Shown here: piece by piece, positions 22,803-36,400 of the stretch
Layout of the letters: each line of letters starts with the position of its first letter
Position numbering within the stretch: position 1 is the first letter of the stretch
Origin: Suillus spraguei
Taxonomy: Eukaryota > Basidiomycota > Agaricomycetes > Boletales > Suillaceae
Assembly: GCA_016800925.1 (NCBI GenBank)
Contig: JABCPU010000034.1
Coordinates: forward strand, 241,790-305,789
Reading direction: 5' to 3'
Length of the DNA: 64,000 nt
Program-made: the position numbers and the translations under genes
The notes under the pieces: generated by a model
The model's input: the letters and a program-made list of their open reading frames with translations, nothing else
The model's database searches: none
Told to the model about the DNA's origin: nothing

Positions 22803-23535
22803 ATGGGTTACCTCTCACTGCCAGCACTCAAAAACCTCAAAAAGTATTCCTATAAAGGTGTAGATGAGTGGGTACTGTTCCATTGAGTGTTCTTTTGCTG
22901 TCATACTGAACTTTGAAAATAAGATCTTTGGTTTCGCGTTATCTCCTTACGCCATATTGGAATTGGTTCATCAAGCTCTTTCCACTCACCATCGCCCCAA
23001 ATACCGTATGTTATTACCACTTAGTTCTTGGCGTCAGTCAAACTTGTTCAGATAACCTTGCTTGGCCTGTGTATTGTCGCTTTCAATGTCATCACGCTAC
23101 TATATTACGACCCACTTTATTTGACGGAGAAAGATGGAGCAGTCGGGCCTCCTCAGTGGATCTACTTCACGTGCGCGCATTCTATTGTTTGTGTCAAGCT
23201 TGTGTCACGCTGACCCTCGAAACTTAGATGGGCGATTGGGTTGTTCATGTACCAAAGTCTAGACGCAGTGGACGGGTGAGTAGATACCTTACCACCGGTC
23301 TATATCCATGCTTATCCAAGTGCAGCAAGCAGGCACGGAGAACGGGAATGGCTGGTCCTTTGGGAGAAATGTTGAATCATGGTCTGCATGCGCGTTTCCT
23401 GACGCGCATATATATCTAACCTTTTTTTCATGGGTTGCGACGCGCTTAACACTACAGTATGCTGCCTTTACTTCAAGTCGTGATTCTGGCCTCATCCTAT
23501 GTACTTTTCCAGCTTGAGGTCGTTCTTGCGGTCCA
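22803..23535 (+). pseudogene. Ethanolamine/choline phosphotransferase (EPT1/CPT1) N-terminal part, left copy
   Basis: The enzyme makes phosphatidylethanolamine or phosphatidylcholine from CDP-alcohol and diacylglycerol in the ER membrane. The start is at 22803 (MGYLSLPALKNLKKYSYKGV). Exons 22803-22867, 22924-23005, 23052-23170, 23228-23275 and 23326-23381 splice in phase. They encode SLVSRYLLTPYWNWFIKLFP, then WAIGLFMYQSLDAVDG, KQARRTGMAGPLGEMLNHG. The CDP-alcohol motif DGx2ARx8Gx3Dx3D is present, but its third conserved acidic position is Asn (codon 23375-23377). The acceptor before the next exon reads TGG instead of TAG (23431-23433). After LEVVLA the sequence joins HisRS, so over two thirds of the enzyme is missing. 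Confidence 0.88.
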
Positions 23536-24752
23536 CAGGACAAGATTCGATCAATATCCTCTGCTGTAGACAAGTTGGACAAGGTTGGTCGATAGAGATG
23601 CATTTTCGATGCTGGTTCTAATTGCGTGCAGCTTCTCTGGCTAGAAGTAAAGAAAGAAATGACGGAAGAGAAAGGCCTTTCTCCAGATGTCGCTGATAAG
23701 ATTGGAGAGTATGTCAAGCACAAAGGTAGGCAGCCTTGATTTTATGCAAAGCCAAGTATCTCATCTCATTTGTTATACAGGTGGTCCATCGCTACTCGAT
23801 CTTTTGAAAGCGGATGCCACTCTCATGGCAAACCCGAGCGCGAAGCAGGGCATTTCAGACATGGATATTCTCTTTACTCTCCTATGAGCATATAAAGTGC
23901 TCGACAAAGTAAGCTCGCTTTCCGTGAATTAGAACATGATATATATTAATGTATGCATAGATCTCGTTCGATATGTCTCTCGCCCGTGGTCTAGACTATT
24001 ATACAGGCATCATCTATGAAGCGATCGTCGAAGCATCAGCACCACCAGCTCTTTCCGCAAATGCAACAGAGTCCCCAGCCCCAGCCCCCCCAAAACCGAA
24101 ACCCTCGAAAAAAGCCAAAGCTGATGATAACGAAGAGGATGGAGTGGATGAATCGCAGGTTGGTGTCGGGTCCATTGCTGCTGGTGGCCGGTACGATAAC
24201 CTGGTTGGTATGTTCACTGCCGCTGCCGCTGCTGAAGGGAAGAAGGCACCAGGGCTCCCGTGTATTGGGGTCAGTATTGGTCTTGACCGTATCTTTGCAA
24301 TTGTGTGGCCAAAGTGGGTCGAGAAGAGGATGCGGAGTAAAGAGACCATGGTATACGTGTTGGCTGCTGGTGATGGCTTGTTGGAAGAGCGGATTGCACT
24401 CGTGCAGGAACTCAGGGAAGCAGGCATAAAGGTTAGTCAAATTGTCGTTTTCCAATTCATGTATTAACTCTTTTTTTTTCAGACTGACTTCCTCGCAAAG
24501 AGGAAACTGAAGCTCACTGCGCAGTTCATGGCTGGTGAAAAGGATGAAGTTCCTTTTGCTGTGATTTTGGGCGGTGATGAGCTCAAGGAAGGTTTGGTGA
24601 CTGTTAAAGAGCAAAAGTGGGAATTCGTAGATGGGAAGAAGACAAAAGTTCAGTCGGCAGATCAAGGTATGAAGGTGCGGCGGGACGAACTGATTAGTTG
24701 GATCAAGCAAACACCTACATATCAAGGCTGGTCGAGCGGTCGACTTATCTAG
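23535..24752 (+). pseudogene. Histidyl-tRNA synthetase, C-terminal half, left copy
   Basis: HisRS charges tRNA-His. The fragment begins at DKIRSISSAVDKLDK, directly after EPT1 sequence. It continues with EEKGLSPDVADKIGEYVKHK, GGPSLLDLLKAD, the His-specific motif [26 protein letters not shown] and motif 3 ([10 protein letters not shown]). The anticodon-binding domain ends at 24752. A Lys/Pro-rich insertion interrupts the region between DYYTG and GGRYDNL. An in-frame TGA at 23885-23887 lies before AYKVLDK. The N-terminal half (motifs 1 and 2) lies 13 kb away at 37131-37917. The right copy at 63385 shares the TGA. Confidence 0.9.
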
Positions 24753-24807
24753 CCATTGGACCCCTGGAGGTGTGTATAGCAATTGTGGTGAGAAGAGTTA
24801 CGCGTGA

Positions 24808-26272
<1,465 letters not shown>

Positions 26273-27365
26273 TGACCTCTGTAGCTAGTGAAATTGTGCA
26301 AAGGATAGCTAAAGGAGAATGGACGTCTTCCGAAGTCCTTGAGGCATACATTGCGCGTTCTGCTATAGCTCAGGCCAAGGTAAACTGTCTTACAGAAGGG
26401 GAGTAGATTCGCCAATTCTCTTCTGGTATTTCCATCCTAACACCTTTCACAGTCCTATATGAGGACGCCCGAAAGCAAGCAAAGGAGCTTGATGCAGAGT
26501 TTGCGAGCACAAAGACACTGCGGGGACCTTTTCATGGTGTTCCAGTCAGCGTCAAAGATAATTGTACATCGCTCCATGTGCGACCGATACATTTTTGAAC
26601 TTTGCTGTAGACCAGATCGAGGGATACGACGCGACCATTGGGTTCACAGCATGGGCCAACAACCCAGGCAAAAAAGACGCTTGCGCATGTCCTTATTATC
26701 ACATTCACCCATTCTCTCTGTCATTACTTGTAGGTCGTTGCTCAACTCAGAGCTGCTGGTGCCATCATCTTCGTGAAGACCAATGTACCGCAGACAATGC
26801 TCGCGTTCGAATGCTCTAATCCTCTCTGGGGTCGCACGACAAACCCATGGAACAACAAGTATACATGCGGAGGCAGCTCTGGTGGAGGTTCGTCATATGC
26901 TTGTGAATATCTTAGTAAATAACAACGTCTGGCACTAGAGGGAGCTTTGCTTGCCATGGACGGATCCGCCTTGGGCATCGGTTCTGATATCGGAGGAAGC
27001 TTGCGCATCCCAGCATCGTATTGCGGTGTGTACTCTTTGAAGCCAACGGCTGAACGTGTTAGTTTTATTGGTACACAAGGAAGGTGATGTTCTCGATTCT
27101 TCCAACTAAGACGATAACTGGCTTTGTCTTACAGCCGTCCGGCCTGGATTCGAAGTAATTCGATCTTCTCATGGGTCATTAGCGCGGTTAGTCGCTACCT
27201 GCATCACTTGGCTCATTCTTGACTATTTTCTAGGTCTGTTCAGGACTGTGAATTGTTCTGCCAAACTATCTTTGGCCAAAAAGGACTCGTCTCACCAGAA
27301 TGTTTCCATGCCGTACCACGCTGTCGAGCTCCCTTCCAAGCTTCGCTTTGGCTATTACCTGTCAG
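26273..27365 (+). pseudogene. Acetamidase-type amidase, N-terminal half, copy 1
   Basis: An amidase-signature enzyme of the fungal acetamidase group, hydrolysing amides to acid and ammonia. Exons encode VASEIVQRIAKGEWTSSEVL, FHGVPVSVKDN, GFTAWANNPGKKDAC and the signature [15 protein letters not shown] followed by [18 protein letters not shown]. The catalytic Ser-cisSer-Lys elements appear intact. The intron at 26685-26733 has a GC donor. The gene begins within the end of SEC23. At about 27365, inside the LRFGYYLS segment, it jumps into an unrelated Cys-rich protein. The C-terminal third is therefore missing here; the copy at 47570-49720 keeps it. Confidence 0.88.
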
Positions 27366-29688
27366 GAACAGGCGTGTCATTTTGTGGAACTCTATTCCTG
27401 ATGTCAGCCAGCTCCCTGCGAGCGCCTCAGGGTCCCTGTCGTTGCTCAACCTGCAATCGTCATCCTGTTCGCCGGTTTGTTCCGGAGATGGCATTTGCTC
27501 CTCTTCTGGGACGTGTCAATGTCCAAGCGGATTCACCGGTTCATCTTGCGAGGCGTGCTCGTCTGGTTTCTTCGGACCGGAGTGTCAGGCCTGTCCGTCA
27601 GGGTGTACTTCATGCGATGATGGAATCTCGGGCACGGGACGTTGCTTGGTGCCAGTAGTGTCAAACCTGCCATCGAGTTGCAATTGTATCAATGGCGAAT
27701 GTGGCGCTAACGGACAGTGTACCTGTCTTAGTGGTTGGACCTCGGCGTCAAACGGAACTCAATGTGCTGCATGTGCGGCCGGTTTCTTTTTAGCTACAAA
27801 CGGGAACTGCGAAAGTCAGTTACGATACATTCTTTTTCTGTCTCACCAATCTCATCTTTGATTTCAGTTTGTCAGTTGGGTTGTCAACAGTGTGCTGATG
27901 GCACCGGGGACTGCATTACTTGCGCGTCCGGCTTTACTCAGGACGGGAACGACCGCACAATGTGCGATGCCATTCCGCAAACTACGTCAAATCGCACGAC
28001 TTGTCCTACCGGAAGTTACGGTGCTGGGTCTAGTTGCGCGATTTGTTCGCCGCTTTGCACGACTTGTACCGGGCCAAATTCGAACGATTGTGTCATTTGC
28101 GGATCCGGCACGTACAAGTTTAATGGGTCATGCGTGACGACCAGTTCTGGAGGTGTTTGCTCAGGCTCCAATATGATTTCCAACAATGACAAGCATGAGT
28201 GCGACAGTAAGTGTATCCCACTGTGCATTGACGTGTACTCAATATGTAATTCTCAGCTTGTGGACCGAAGTGCACGACCTGCCAGATATCCAATTTTAAT
28301 GTGGCATCTACCGTCAATCAAGCTCAGTGTACCGGCTGTCTTCCTGGTTTTGTCTTGTCACAAGGGCAGTGTGTGACAAGTTGTCCATCTGGTACTTTCC
28401 TATCTCCTCAAGATAATTTGACGTGTCCAGGTACGGACTGTCTCAATTCGATTGATTACTAAATTAGACTGATGTCGTCATGTATTCAGCTTGTTCTTCA
28501 TCCTGTAGTAGCTGTGCGGAAAGCGCTACCACCTGCTTGACATGCGCGAACAACTTGCTAGCTTCAAATGGGCAGTGCGTCAGTTCTTGTCCCTCCAACA
28601 CGTTTAGTTCTTCCGGGTCCTGCGTTTCCTGCCATGCTGACTGTGCAACATATTCAGGTGCATCCTTTAACCAGTGCACAAGTTGCAACAAAGCACTCCC
28701 TGTCCTTACAAGTGGTCGCTGTCTCGCTACTTGCAGTCAGAACCAGTATTTCGACACAACGTCCTCAACATGCCAGTCTTGCGATTCCAGCTGTGCTAGC
28801 TGTTCAGGCGCCGGTCCGAATAACTGCCTCGCTTGCTCAAGTTCTAGTCAAGTTCTGCGTGGGGGTGCTTGCACGTCAGCTAACTGCACCAGCGGTACAA
28901 GTGTTATCCCAAGTCTTGGGGCGTGCCTTTCAGAACTTGTACAAGTCTTACCTTCTGGTACCAGTTCAGGCGCGCTTCCCTCAGGGCTATCGACTCCTAT
29001 TACAACCACAACCCAACGATTGCAGTGGTGGGAGATTTTACTCATGGCGCTTGGATGTGCTTTCATCTTTGTGGCCTTTTTATACTGCTGGCGGCGCCGA
29101 GCTCGCAAGCAGCGAGCAAAGGAGACAGCAGCATTTGCGTCTGCTAAGGCCCTCCACAAGCAAAACTGGAGATGGCGACTTGCCCGCTTTGGAGAGAGGC
29201 TTTTTGGGCACAATCGTAGCACGCGGCCTGAGACGGAGGAAATTGCTTTATGGAAACTGCGCGCTGCGGAGGAGGCACGGCACCATAAGGAAATGGAGAC
29301 GCTTATGGGCGCACACGAGCACTCTCGCTCGGGATCGAGCCGATCTCCTTCGCTTCATCTCTACAACCATCGCGAATCATATGATTACTCCGATGTTAAT
29401 AGGCTATCAGGTTCCCTGTATTCCCAAACGACAGGGAATGTTCGTTCCAGACCCGAACCTCGGCAGCCTGTCAAATCGGACCCTTTGAGTTCTCGATTTT
29501 CGACAACGACACTTGGATCTTCAGTACCCAAGAGACCAAACGTGTTGAAACGTCAGCTACTGCCTTCTAAACCGCTAACCGCCGCCGAGTCGTACGCTGC
29601 ATCCGTAAGGCAGTCCCCGGAACCTGACCCATCGCATTGGATCACACCTACAAATACGGGCGGATCTCGCAACCTCTTCCGTAAATAA
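27366..29688 (+). CDS. Cys-rich (EGF/furin-like) single-pass membrane protein, N-truncated
   Basis: Exons near 27366-27813, 27868-28206, 28256-28430 and 28491-29688 encode many cysteine pairs in EGF-like and furin-like repeats (CSPVCSGDGICSSSGTC, CQCPSGFTGSSC, CSSCAESATTCLTC...). A transmembrane segment follows near 29030-29090 (ILLMALGCAFIFVAFLYCW) with a basic stop-transfer (RRRARKQR). The cytoplasmic tail is about 190 residues, Ser/Arg-rich, and ends at 29688. The topology is type I. No signal peptide is visible because the 5' end is fused to amidase DNA at 27365. The exons downstream of the fusion look free of stops. The role is unknown; fungal proteins of this layout are usually annotated only as growth-factor-receptor-like. 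Confidence 0.75.
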
Positions 29689-30170
29689 GCAATGTCTTCT
29701 CACAATTCTGCATGGACCTGGAGTATCAGACTGGATCTTACCTACCACGATCTTTACAACCACGCACATTGTATACATTTTTTTCGTCACTATATTGTAG
29801 CTTACGACTACGATCTTGATTACTAGTAGCTCTTAAAAAACGCAAGTCGTATGTAGTGTAATGTATCACTTTTTTAAGTCTAGCTATCTGTGCGGACACT
29901 GGTTTTAAGCTTTACATAAGTTTATTGCCCTTTGCGTTCGTCCTTCAACGGAGGTTTCCCATTGTGCCTGTGTTGCATCGAATGACCGCGCGAAACTCCG
30001 CAAACACAGGATTGCGGGAGTTAACTATATCCCATCACGTTGAATTGCCAGGTGCCCATCTCCGTCCTAAACTTTCAATGTGGTGCTGGCACGGTGACGT
30101 TTGACGCCACGCGTATACGCACGCCGCACGGCTTTCATACAAAGACACCAAATCTATTGATATATGTCAT
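29689..30170. other. Intergenic
   Basis: 3' flank of the membrane-protein gene, containing several T runs. No gene seen. Confidence 0.4.
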
Positions 30171-30603
30171 TACAGCAGTTTGCATAATAAGAGAGGCCGG
30201 CGGTATTTTCCAAAAAAAGCGTGCATTTGTTTTCGAAAAGTAGTCCTACAAAGATCGATTTTTATCTCAACAACGAAGCAAGCTATTTACATGGTCCAAG
30301 CGACAAAACTGATCAGAAAAATCGAACGCAGACGACCAGCGAAAAAACCAAGCGATTTGGTGAAGTTGGTGGTCACCTGCTCTCAGAGCCAACAGTCTAC
30401 GAAGATTGATTTTTATTTCAGTAACGAAGCAAGATAATGACAAGCGGTAAGATACAAACTTGATAAGAACAATGAGGCGCAGACGACTGTAGAACGAATG
30501 GAACGATCTGGCGAAGTGGACACTTGTCTCGTGTCTAGTACTAGTATACAAACCAAATTCACACACATCTCACTTTTCCCGGTCTGCTACATTGTCTCGC
30601 AGG

Positions 30604-30800
30604 ATGGCAAAGGCTCCTGCACGAGTGCGCAAGGTCAAGGAGCCTCGTAAACGCGGCCGTCCTCCGAAAAAGCAATCACAGCTCCCCAGTGGTACACAGG
30701 TGGAAGATCCTTCAAGTCAGGAAGTCGTCTCAAAGACTAAACCACGGCCACGGCCCATTCCACCAAAAAAAGCCTGGCACTTCGTCAGCAGCCACAATGC
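30604..30800 (+). pseudogene. AT-hook-like coding stretch inside the element
   Basis: From the ATG at 30604 the plus strand reads MAKAPARVRKVKEPRKRGRP and continues basic and Pro-rich (RPRPIPPKKAW). RKRGRPPKK fits an AT-hook, which binds the minor groove of AT-rich DNA. The frame runs into the antisense of the transposase at about 30795. It looks like a piece of a different gene trapped within the transposon, and could be the 5' exon of a lost host gene. Confidence 0.45.
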
Positions 30801-31479
30801 CAGGTGGATCCAGCTCCGCACCAGATGTCGGTGGAGCTCTCGTCGACAAAAATGAGTTGGTCGGGTCTATACTTGAGGCCAATCTGATACATGTACTCAG
30901 CACGTTTATCAAGGTTCCGCTCTCTTGCTTCTCGAGTGATCTATTGCACACATCAATCAAACATCATTGTCAACGAGACGAGAATCAAGACACTAACTTT
31001 CTTCCTTGAATATCCCGTGCGATGAAGCGTTCGCCAGATGGTGGACAATGACGGGTGTTTCCCGCGAGCCTTGCTAATCTCATCACGGAGCTCATCTAGA
31101 TACATATCACAGCTGCGGGACAAACAGCCATGCCTGTACTTTTATATGTCAGAATTTGCACAGAAAGAGATTGAATATGGACGCACCTCGATATCTTCCA
31201 AGTCCATCATTCGAGTTCTACCATTCTTACCCCTCTAACTTTCTACGGCTTCCCAGTCAATTTATAGCATCGCGCAATCCTTTCTATTGTCGATTTGCTT
31301 GAACCAGTGTATGCCATGATTTCAGACGTGTCAAGGAGTGGTAGCATTCGGATGATAATTTCGCATAGTTCTTGCGACAATGTGTGACCTTTCATAGTGG
31401 GGTAAGGGAGACGTTTGACCGGAGAAAAAAGTGTTGTTGTAGACTGTTGGCTCTGAGAGCAGGTGACCACCAACTTCAC
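30795..31479 (-). pseudogene. Tc1/mariner (DDE_3) transposase remnant
   Basis: The N-terminus starts inside the right TIR at 31479 and includes a helix-turn-helix (TLSQELCEIIIRMLPLLDTS, YTGSSKSTIERIARCYKLTG). Further on, in another frame, comes a second HTH-like part (LDELRDEISKARGKHPSLST, IWRTLHRTGYSRK). The first catalytic Asp block follows in a third frame (EYMYQIGLKYRPDQLIFVDE). The remaining catalytic D and E/D blocks are gone. Stops, frameshifts and the missing C-terminus make it inactive, so this copy could move only with an enzyme supplied from elsewhere. Confidence 0.8.
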
Positions 31480-31800
31480 CGAATCGCTTGGTTTTTTTCG
31501 CTGGTCGTCTGCGTTCGATTTTTCTGATCAGTTTTGTCGCTTGGACCATGTAAATAGCTTGCTTCGTTGTTGAGATAAAAATCGATCTTTGTAGGACTAC
31601 TTTTCGAAAACAAATGCACGCTTTTTTTGGAAAATACCGCCGGCCTCTCTTATTATGCAAACTGCTGTAATTAATGTTGAACTTTAACGCCCAGTACTGC
31701 ACATGACAGCAGCAATGACTTATAAGCGGTCCGACAACAAAGTGGGGATTCCGCTTCCCCACATTTCTCCTGCGCTTACTTCTTTTGTGACTGGCGCCTC

Positions 31801-33264
31801 ATGGGTGGAAGCCCCGAATGCTCCTGCTATACCGGTCCTACATCGTTTGCCTCCTTCGGCGATATCCCTGGCAATCTGTGTAGTCCTACAGATGATTGGC
31901 CACGTCCCTTTCGAAATTTGAACCATGACGCTGCCTGGGATCACCTGGCGGCAGCCTCCAACCTCCACAGCGTCAAATTTGACCCGACGGGACGGTGGCG
32001 TGCAGATGCCCTCAACTTCCAACCTTGCGCTGAGACTCCCTCGCAAGACCGTTATGCAATTCAGCAGATACATATTCAGGGACGCGTTTGGACCCTGTCT
32101 GCAGTTTTTGATGGTAGGCACAAGTTTTGAGAATGTGCTTGGTCATTGTGTCATTACCAGGAATTATCCACAGGTCACCTGGGTAGCCATACCGTTGAGC
32201 ATGTGGCCCATCACATGCCTATCATTGTGCGGGAACACTTGGAGTTGATCACTCGGAAACACGGTGACCGTGTTGTACCGCCACCTTTAATTGCGGACAT
32301 GTTTTCGATGGCCATTCGCGCTTTTGATGACGCCATCGCCAATGACGTCCTGGAACTTTTCCCGGACGGTTTGTCATCTTTATCTCGCTTGTCGGACTTG
32401 CAGATCCAGGAAGTTCTCGATGATCAACTTTCCGGAGGCCAAAATTACACGAAGGCAAGGCTGTGTATGTATGGTACTACTGCACTCGTAGCTCTTGTTG
32501 ACCCTGATCACCAAAATCTATGGCTTGCCAACCTGGGTGACTGCCAAGGACGTACGTAAAGCGTGACGATATTGTCCATCGTGACGGCTAACTTTTGAAT
32601 TCAAGTGATGGTCTCAGAGACTGATCAAAAATCGTGGAACGTGGAAGTTTTGACGCAATTTCATAACGGGGAAAATCCGCTTGAGGTCCAGCGCGTCATG
32701 AATGCTCACCCTGGTGAGCCGGAGTGTATTGTGGATAGTCGTGTGCTTGGAGCTATTGCACCCTTTCGATGCATGTTACATTCATATTTTCATACTTTAC
32801 TATCCGCTGACCTACTCGATGATTGAACAGGTCTGGGAGACACCCCCTTCAAACAACCACCCGAGTTCACCCGACGTATTCTCTATAATTTATATCCTGG
32901 TCAGCACGACACATCTCCTTGGGAAGAATTCTTGATGAGGAACCATACGCCTCCATATATTTCGTCCACGCCGGAAGTCACGCATTATCCCCTTGATCCA
33001 TCCCCCCGAGCTCCTCGCAAATATCTTATACTCTGTTCAGATGGGTTCACAGACATATGTGGCACAAATCAACGTGCGATTGTTGATCAGTGGGCTCGTG
33101 CAGCCGCACGCAGTAACTCAAGAGAGCTAGATGAAAAGAGTCTGGCCCTCCGACTGCTTTGGCAGGCGCTTGGTAATGATCCGAAGAGCGTATCTCGTGT
33201 TCTGACTTTGAACATGGACTCACCTTGGTTAGATGATGTGTCTATTGTTGTACAGTGTTTATAA
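31801..33264 (+). CDS. PP2C-type protein phosphatase
   Basis: A metal-dependent Ser/Thr phosphatase (PPM family). Four exons join in phase: 31801-32113, 32174-32551, 32606-32770 and 32831-33264. Splicing the first pair restores VFDGHLGSHTVEHV, the DGH metal-binding motif. Later come TTALVALVDPDHQNLWLANL and GDCQG, GALxPxRCLGDTPFK-like sequence, LILCSDGFTDICG and a C-terminal LDDVSIVVQCL, all expected for PP2C. The length (~430 residues) and layout resemble the mitochondrial pyruvate-dehydrogenase-phosphatase-like branch, an inference only. The third intron has a GC donor. The start is uncertain, because the upstream Tc1 element ends at 31667 and may have removed the promoter or 5' exon. I see no stop, so this is one of the few potentially working genes here. 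Confidence 0.8.
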
Positions 33265-33483
33265 TGTATCATAGCGATAGTCTGAAGAGCCTACTTATTC
33301 TACGTTAACGTGCCTGCTAACCCACATGGCAATGTGGAGTGGAGTGGTTTATTTGCAATTTGTTGGACCTCCAACAAATAAAGACAAACAACGCTTGCTT
33401 CACTGGTTACCGGGTTGTCGTACGGGACACGGAGACCACATGCTTGCCTCTTCCTAAATCATTGTATTGCCTTACGGAGGTTG

Positions 33484-36400
33484 ATGGTGAAACCATTTCA
33501 ATCGTCTGCGTCTACTGATTCCTCCGACCTTTTTGGTCCCGGTGATCCAGAGTTCCTCGAGGCTCTCAGGAACGTGGTGCTACCCGGAGATCAAATCACA
33601 GCTCCCCAAGAGTCCCTGAATCGCAAGCGTCTCCGTGATGAAAGTGACGAGCAGCAAGTTGGGGCGACATCACACGGGACCTTGACCCATGGACTTGGTG
33701 ACACTGAAGGTAATCCTGAGATTTACGGCGCATCTCGCTTTGGACATTTCGGAGAGTACATGCATCGCAAGTGCGCCAAACTGCAGATACAAAATGCAAC
33801 CCTTGATGCAAGCCAAGACGTGGGTGCCAGAAAAAAAATCTTTAGTGGTCTTTCAATATATGTGCGTATCTGCATTGTTACCGCAGGAATGCAGGGCCTC
33901 AACTTTGACAGATTAACGGGTGGACAAATCCTTCAGTTCAAGATCTACGTCAATTGATAGTGATGCATGGGGGTGTTTTCCAGCCCTACCTGGATAAGAA
34001 ATCATTAGTGCCTGCACCTTTTCTATCACTCCAGCCATCTCAGAGGGATTCATCACTCCTTACATAGGACCCATATCATCACTTGCTCACTGACGGCTAC
34101 GAAGATCAAAGATTGGAAGCACATGAAGATCGTGAGGCCTGGTTGGTTGGTGGATAGTGCCGCAGCAGGGACACTAATTCACTGGAGGAATTATATTTTC
34201 AAACCTGGGGCCAGGGTCGAGCAATCTCAAGGAGCGCACACGCCTCAAAGTTATTTGTCTACGGATTTACGTACAGCAGGACGCTCTGGTATGCGTAAGC
34301 ATGAACAGCTATCAAGTGAGGTCCCTGCAACGCCTGATTCAGGCACTGCCACCCCTGAGGCTGGTGACCCCACGTCTTCGGCACATTATTCACCTCGACC
34401 GCTCTATGTGACGGATCCTGGCACGTACAAAGATGCTGCACGCGTCCCTGGATACGCCGCTCATACATCGAACCCGCTAGCAGAGCACGTGATGGCTAAT
34501 CATGAATGGAGAGCCGCACATACCTCTGTGGCACCAGATTTCGTAGAGGGTTTTTACAAACACTCACGACTGCACTACCTGTCCACATGGAAAGCTGAGC
34601 TGAAAAACTTGGTTCAACAAGCCCAAGAAGAAGTTGAAAATTGGTCGATACATGAGTCTATAGGCGACACTCAGGACATGGCTAAGAGTGGTGGTACCAA
34701 CATGAGTGGGGCGCACCTCGCCGCGAGGTCTCCATCAAAAAGGAAAGGAAAGGAAAAAGCCCCGAGCTTGAAGCGTGTTATGATGCACTGCGACTTTGAT
34801 TGCTTTTTCGTTTCCGTCGGCCTTCTGAGTCACCCTGAGTTGCGAGGCAAACCGGTTGTCGTTTGTCACTCGCAAGGGAGCACAGGGGGTGCATCGAGTA
34901 CAAGCGAAATAGCCAGTTCAAGCTACGAAGCCAGGTCATTTGGGATCAAGAATGGAATGAGGTATGCCACACGTATTTCTTTCATGTATTGAGCTACGAG
35001 TGATAGCTCTCTTCAACCTTCAGCAGGGACGTAGGTTGTGCCCTGATCTTATGACTATACCGTACGAGTTCGAGAAGTATGTATTTGTCTTTCCATTCAT
35101 TATACTCTATCCAATAAAAGATCAGATACAAACAGCTGTCGTTGCGTTTCTACACCATTTGATGCGTCATGCGGATGATATCCAGGCTGTCTCCGTTGAC
35201 GAAGCTTTGATTGAGGTCACCACGAGTGTTTCCCGGTGCGCTATTCGACCGTCTTCCTTAGCATTCGTGGATGATCCGGCAAGGTCCCTTGCAGAACAAA
35301 TACGGTCAGAGGAACAGGTTGCGAAGGTTCTTCACATTGATGTGTCCGACATCACTTACTGACACAAGCTATAGTCAGCATTGGCATCGCGGAGAACATA
35401 CAACTTGCTCGCATCGCGACACGCAAGGCCAAGCCTGCGGGATCATTTCACTTAAAATCAGAAGATATGGAACAGGTTCTCGCGCCGTTAGATATCGACG
35501 ATCTCCACGGTTTCGGACATTCCACACGCCAGAAAGCGAACGAGAAACTCGGAGTCACAAATCTCGGCGAACTCGCTAAGAAAAGTAAAGCCGCACTGTG
35601 CGATGCGCTTGGCAAGACTACTGGCGAAACTTTGTACAATGCGATCCGTGGCATTGATGAACGAAAACTCGAGTCTGACAAACCGAGGAAGTCTGTCTCG
35701 TGTGATATCAACATGAGTTGCTGATAAGTAGTTTTGGTTGTGTACTTGCTGATCTCTGACTTTACCTAGTATGGAATACGTTTTGAGAACGACGACCAAG
35801 CTAAGGCATTCATCCACCAGATGCTGAAGAAGTTTCCCGGAGATTGAATGCTATCAATATGTGTGGACGTTCTTTGACTTTGAAGATTATGAAACGCGAC
35901 CCAAGTGCACCTGTTGAGCCACCTAAGGTATTCAGGAAGATGGGCTGTATTTAAATTGGGTGCTGATGAATGTTCACCGTTTAGTTCATGGGGCACGGCA
36001 TCTGTGAGACATTCAGCAAGCAAACTCTGCTAAGTAGCACAAACGGTAGAGCTACAAGCGACCCAAAGGATATCGGTGAACACGCATGGTCATTACTGGG
36101 TTCTTGGGGATTCGATCCGAAAGAGGCATTCAGATACAGAAGCTAGATACGCCGTCGCCACCTGACGCCACCGACCCTGGGCAAGTGAAGTTGCCCTTCC
36201 AAGCCAGAAGCTCCAAGACGAATGTACAAGATAACACTGAACAAGGCGCCATTCCAATGCCTATGATCATCACTGAACACCCTTCGCCAGAAGATCCACT
36301 CCAGAATCAGGCCGGTCCATCACGTCCATTACCTACATTGGACCTCCCTTCTTTCTCTCAGGTCGACAAGGACGTCTTCGATGCGCTGCCAGATGATGTC

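Larger units (their letters stand above)
30173..31667. mobile_element. Tc1/mariner-like element with ~230-bp TIRs
   Basis: The left arm 30173-30402 and right arm 31439-31667 are near-perfect inverted repeats starting cagcagtttgcataataag. Both ends are flanked by TA (30171-30172 and 31668-31669), the usual target duplication of the Tc1/mariner superfamily. The element is 1495 bp. It holds a decayed transposase on the minus strand and a stretch of unrelated coding sequence on the plus strand. Confidence 0.88.

Noticed and set aside
24014..24782. Minus-strand ORFs of 137-248 codons over HisRS
   Set aside because: Shadows of the HisRS coding strand, which shows clear family motifs.
28568..29488. 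306-codon plus-strand ORF overlapping the membrane protein
   Set aside because: It is an alternative frame of the Cys-rich gene. The other frame has coherent cysteine repeats, a TM helix and proper splice sites.
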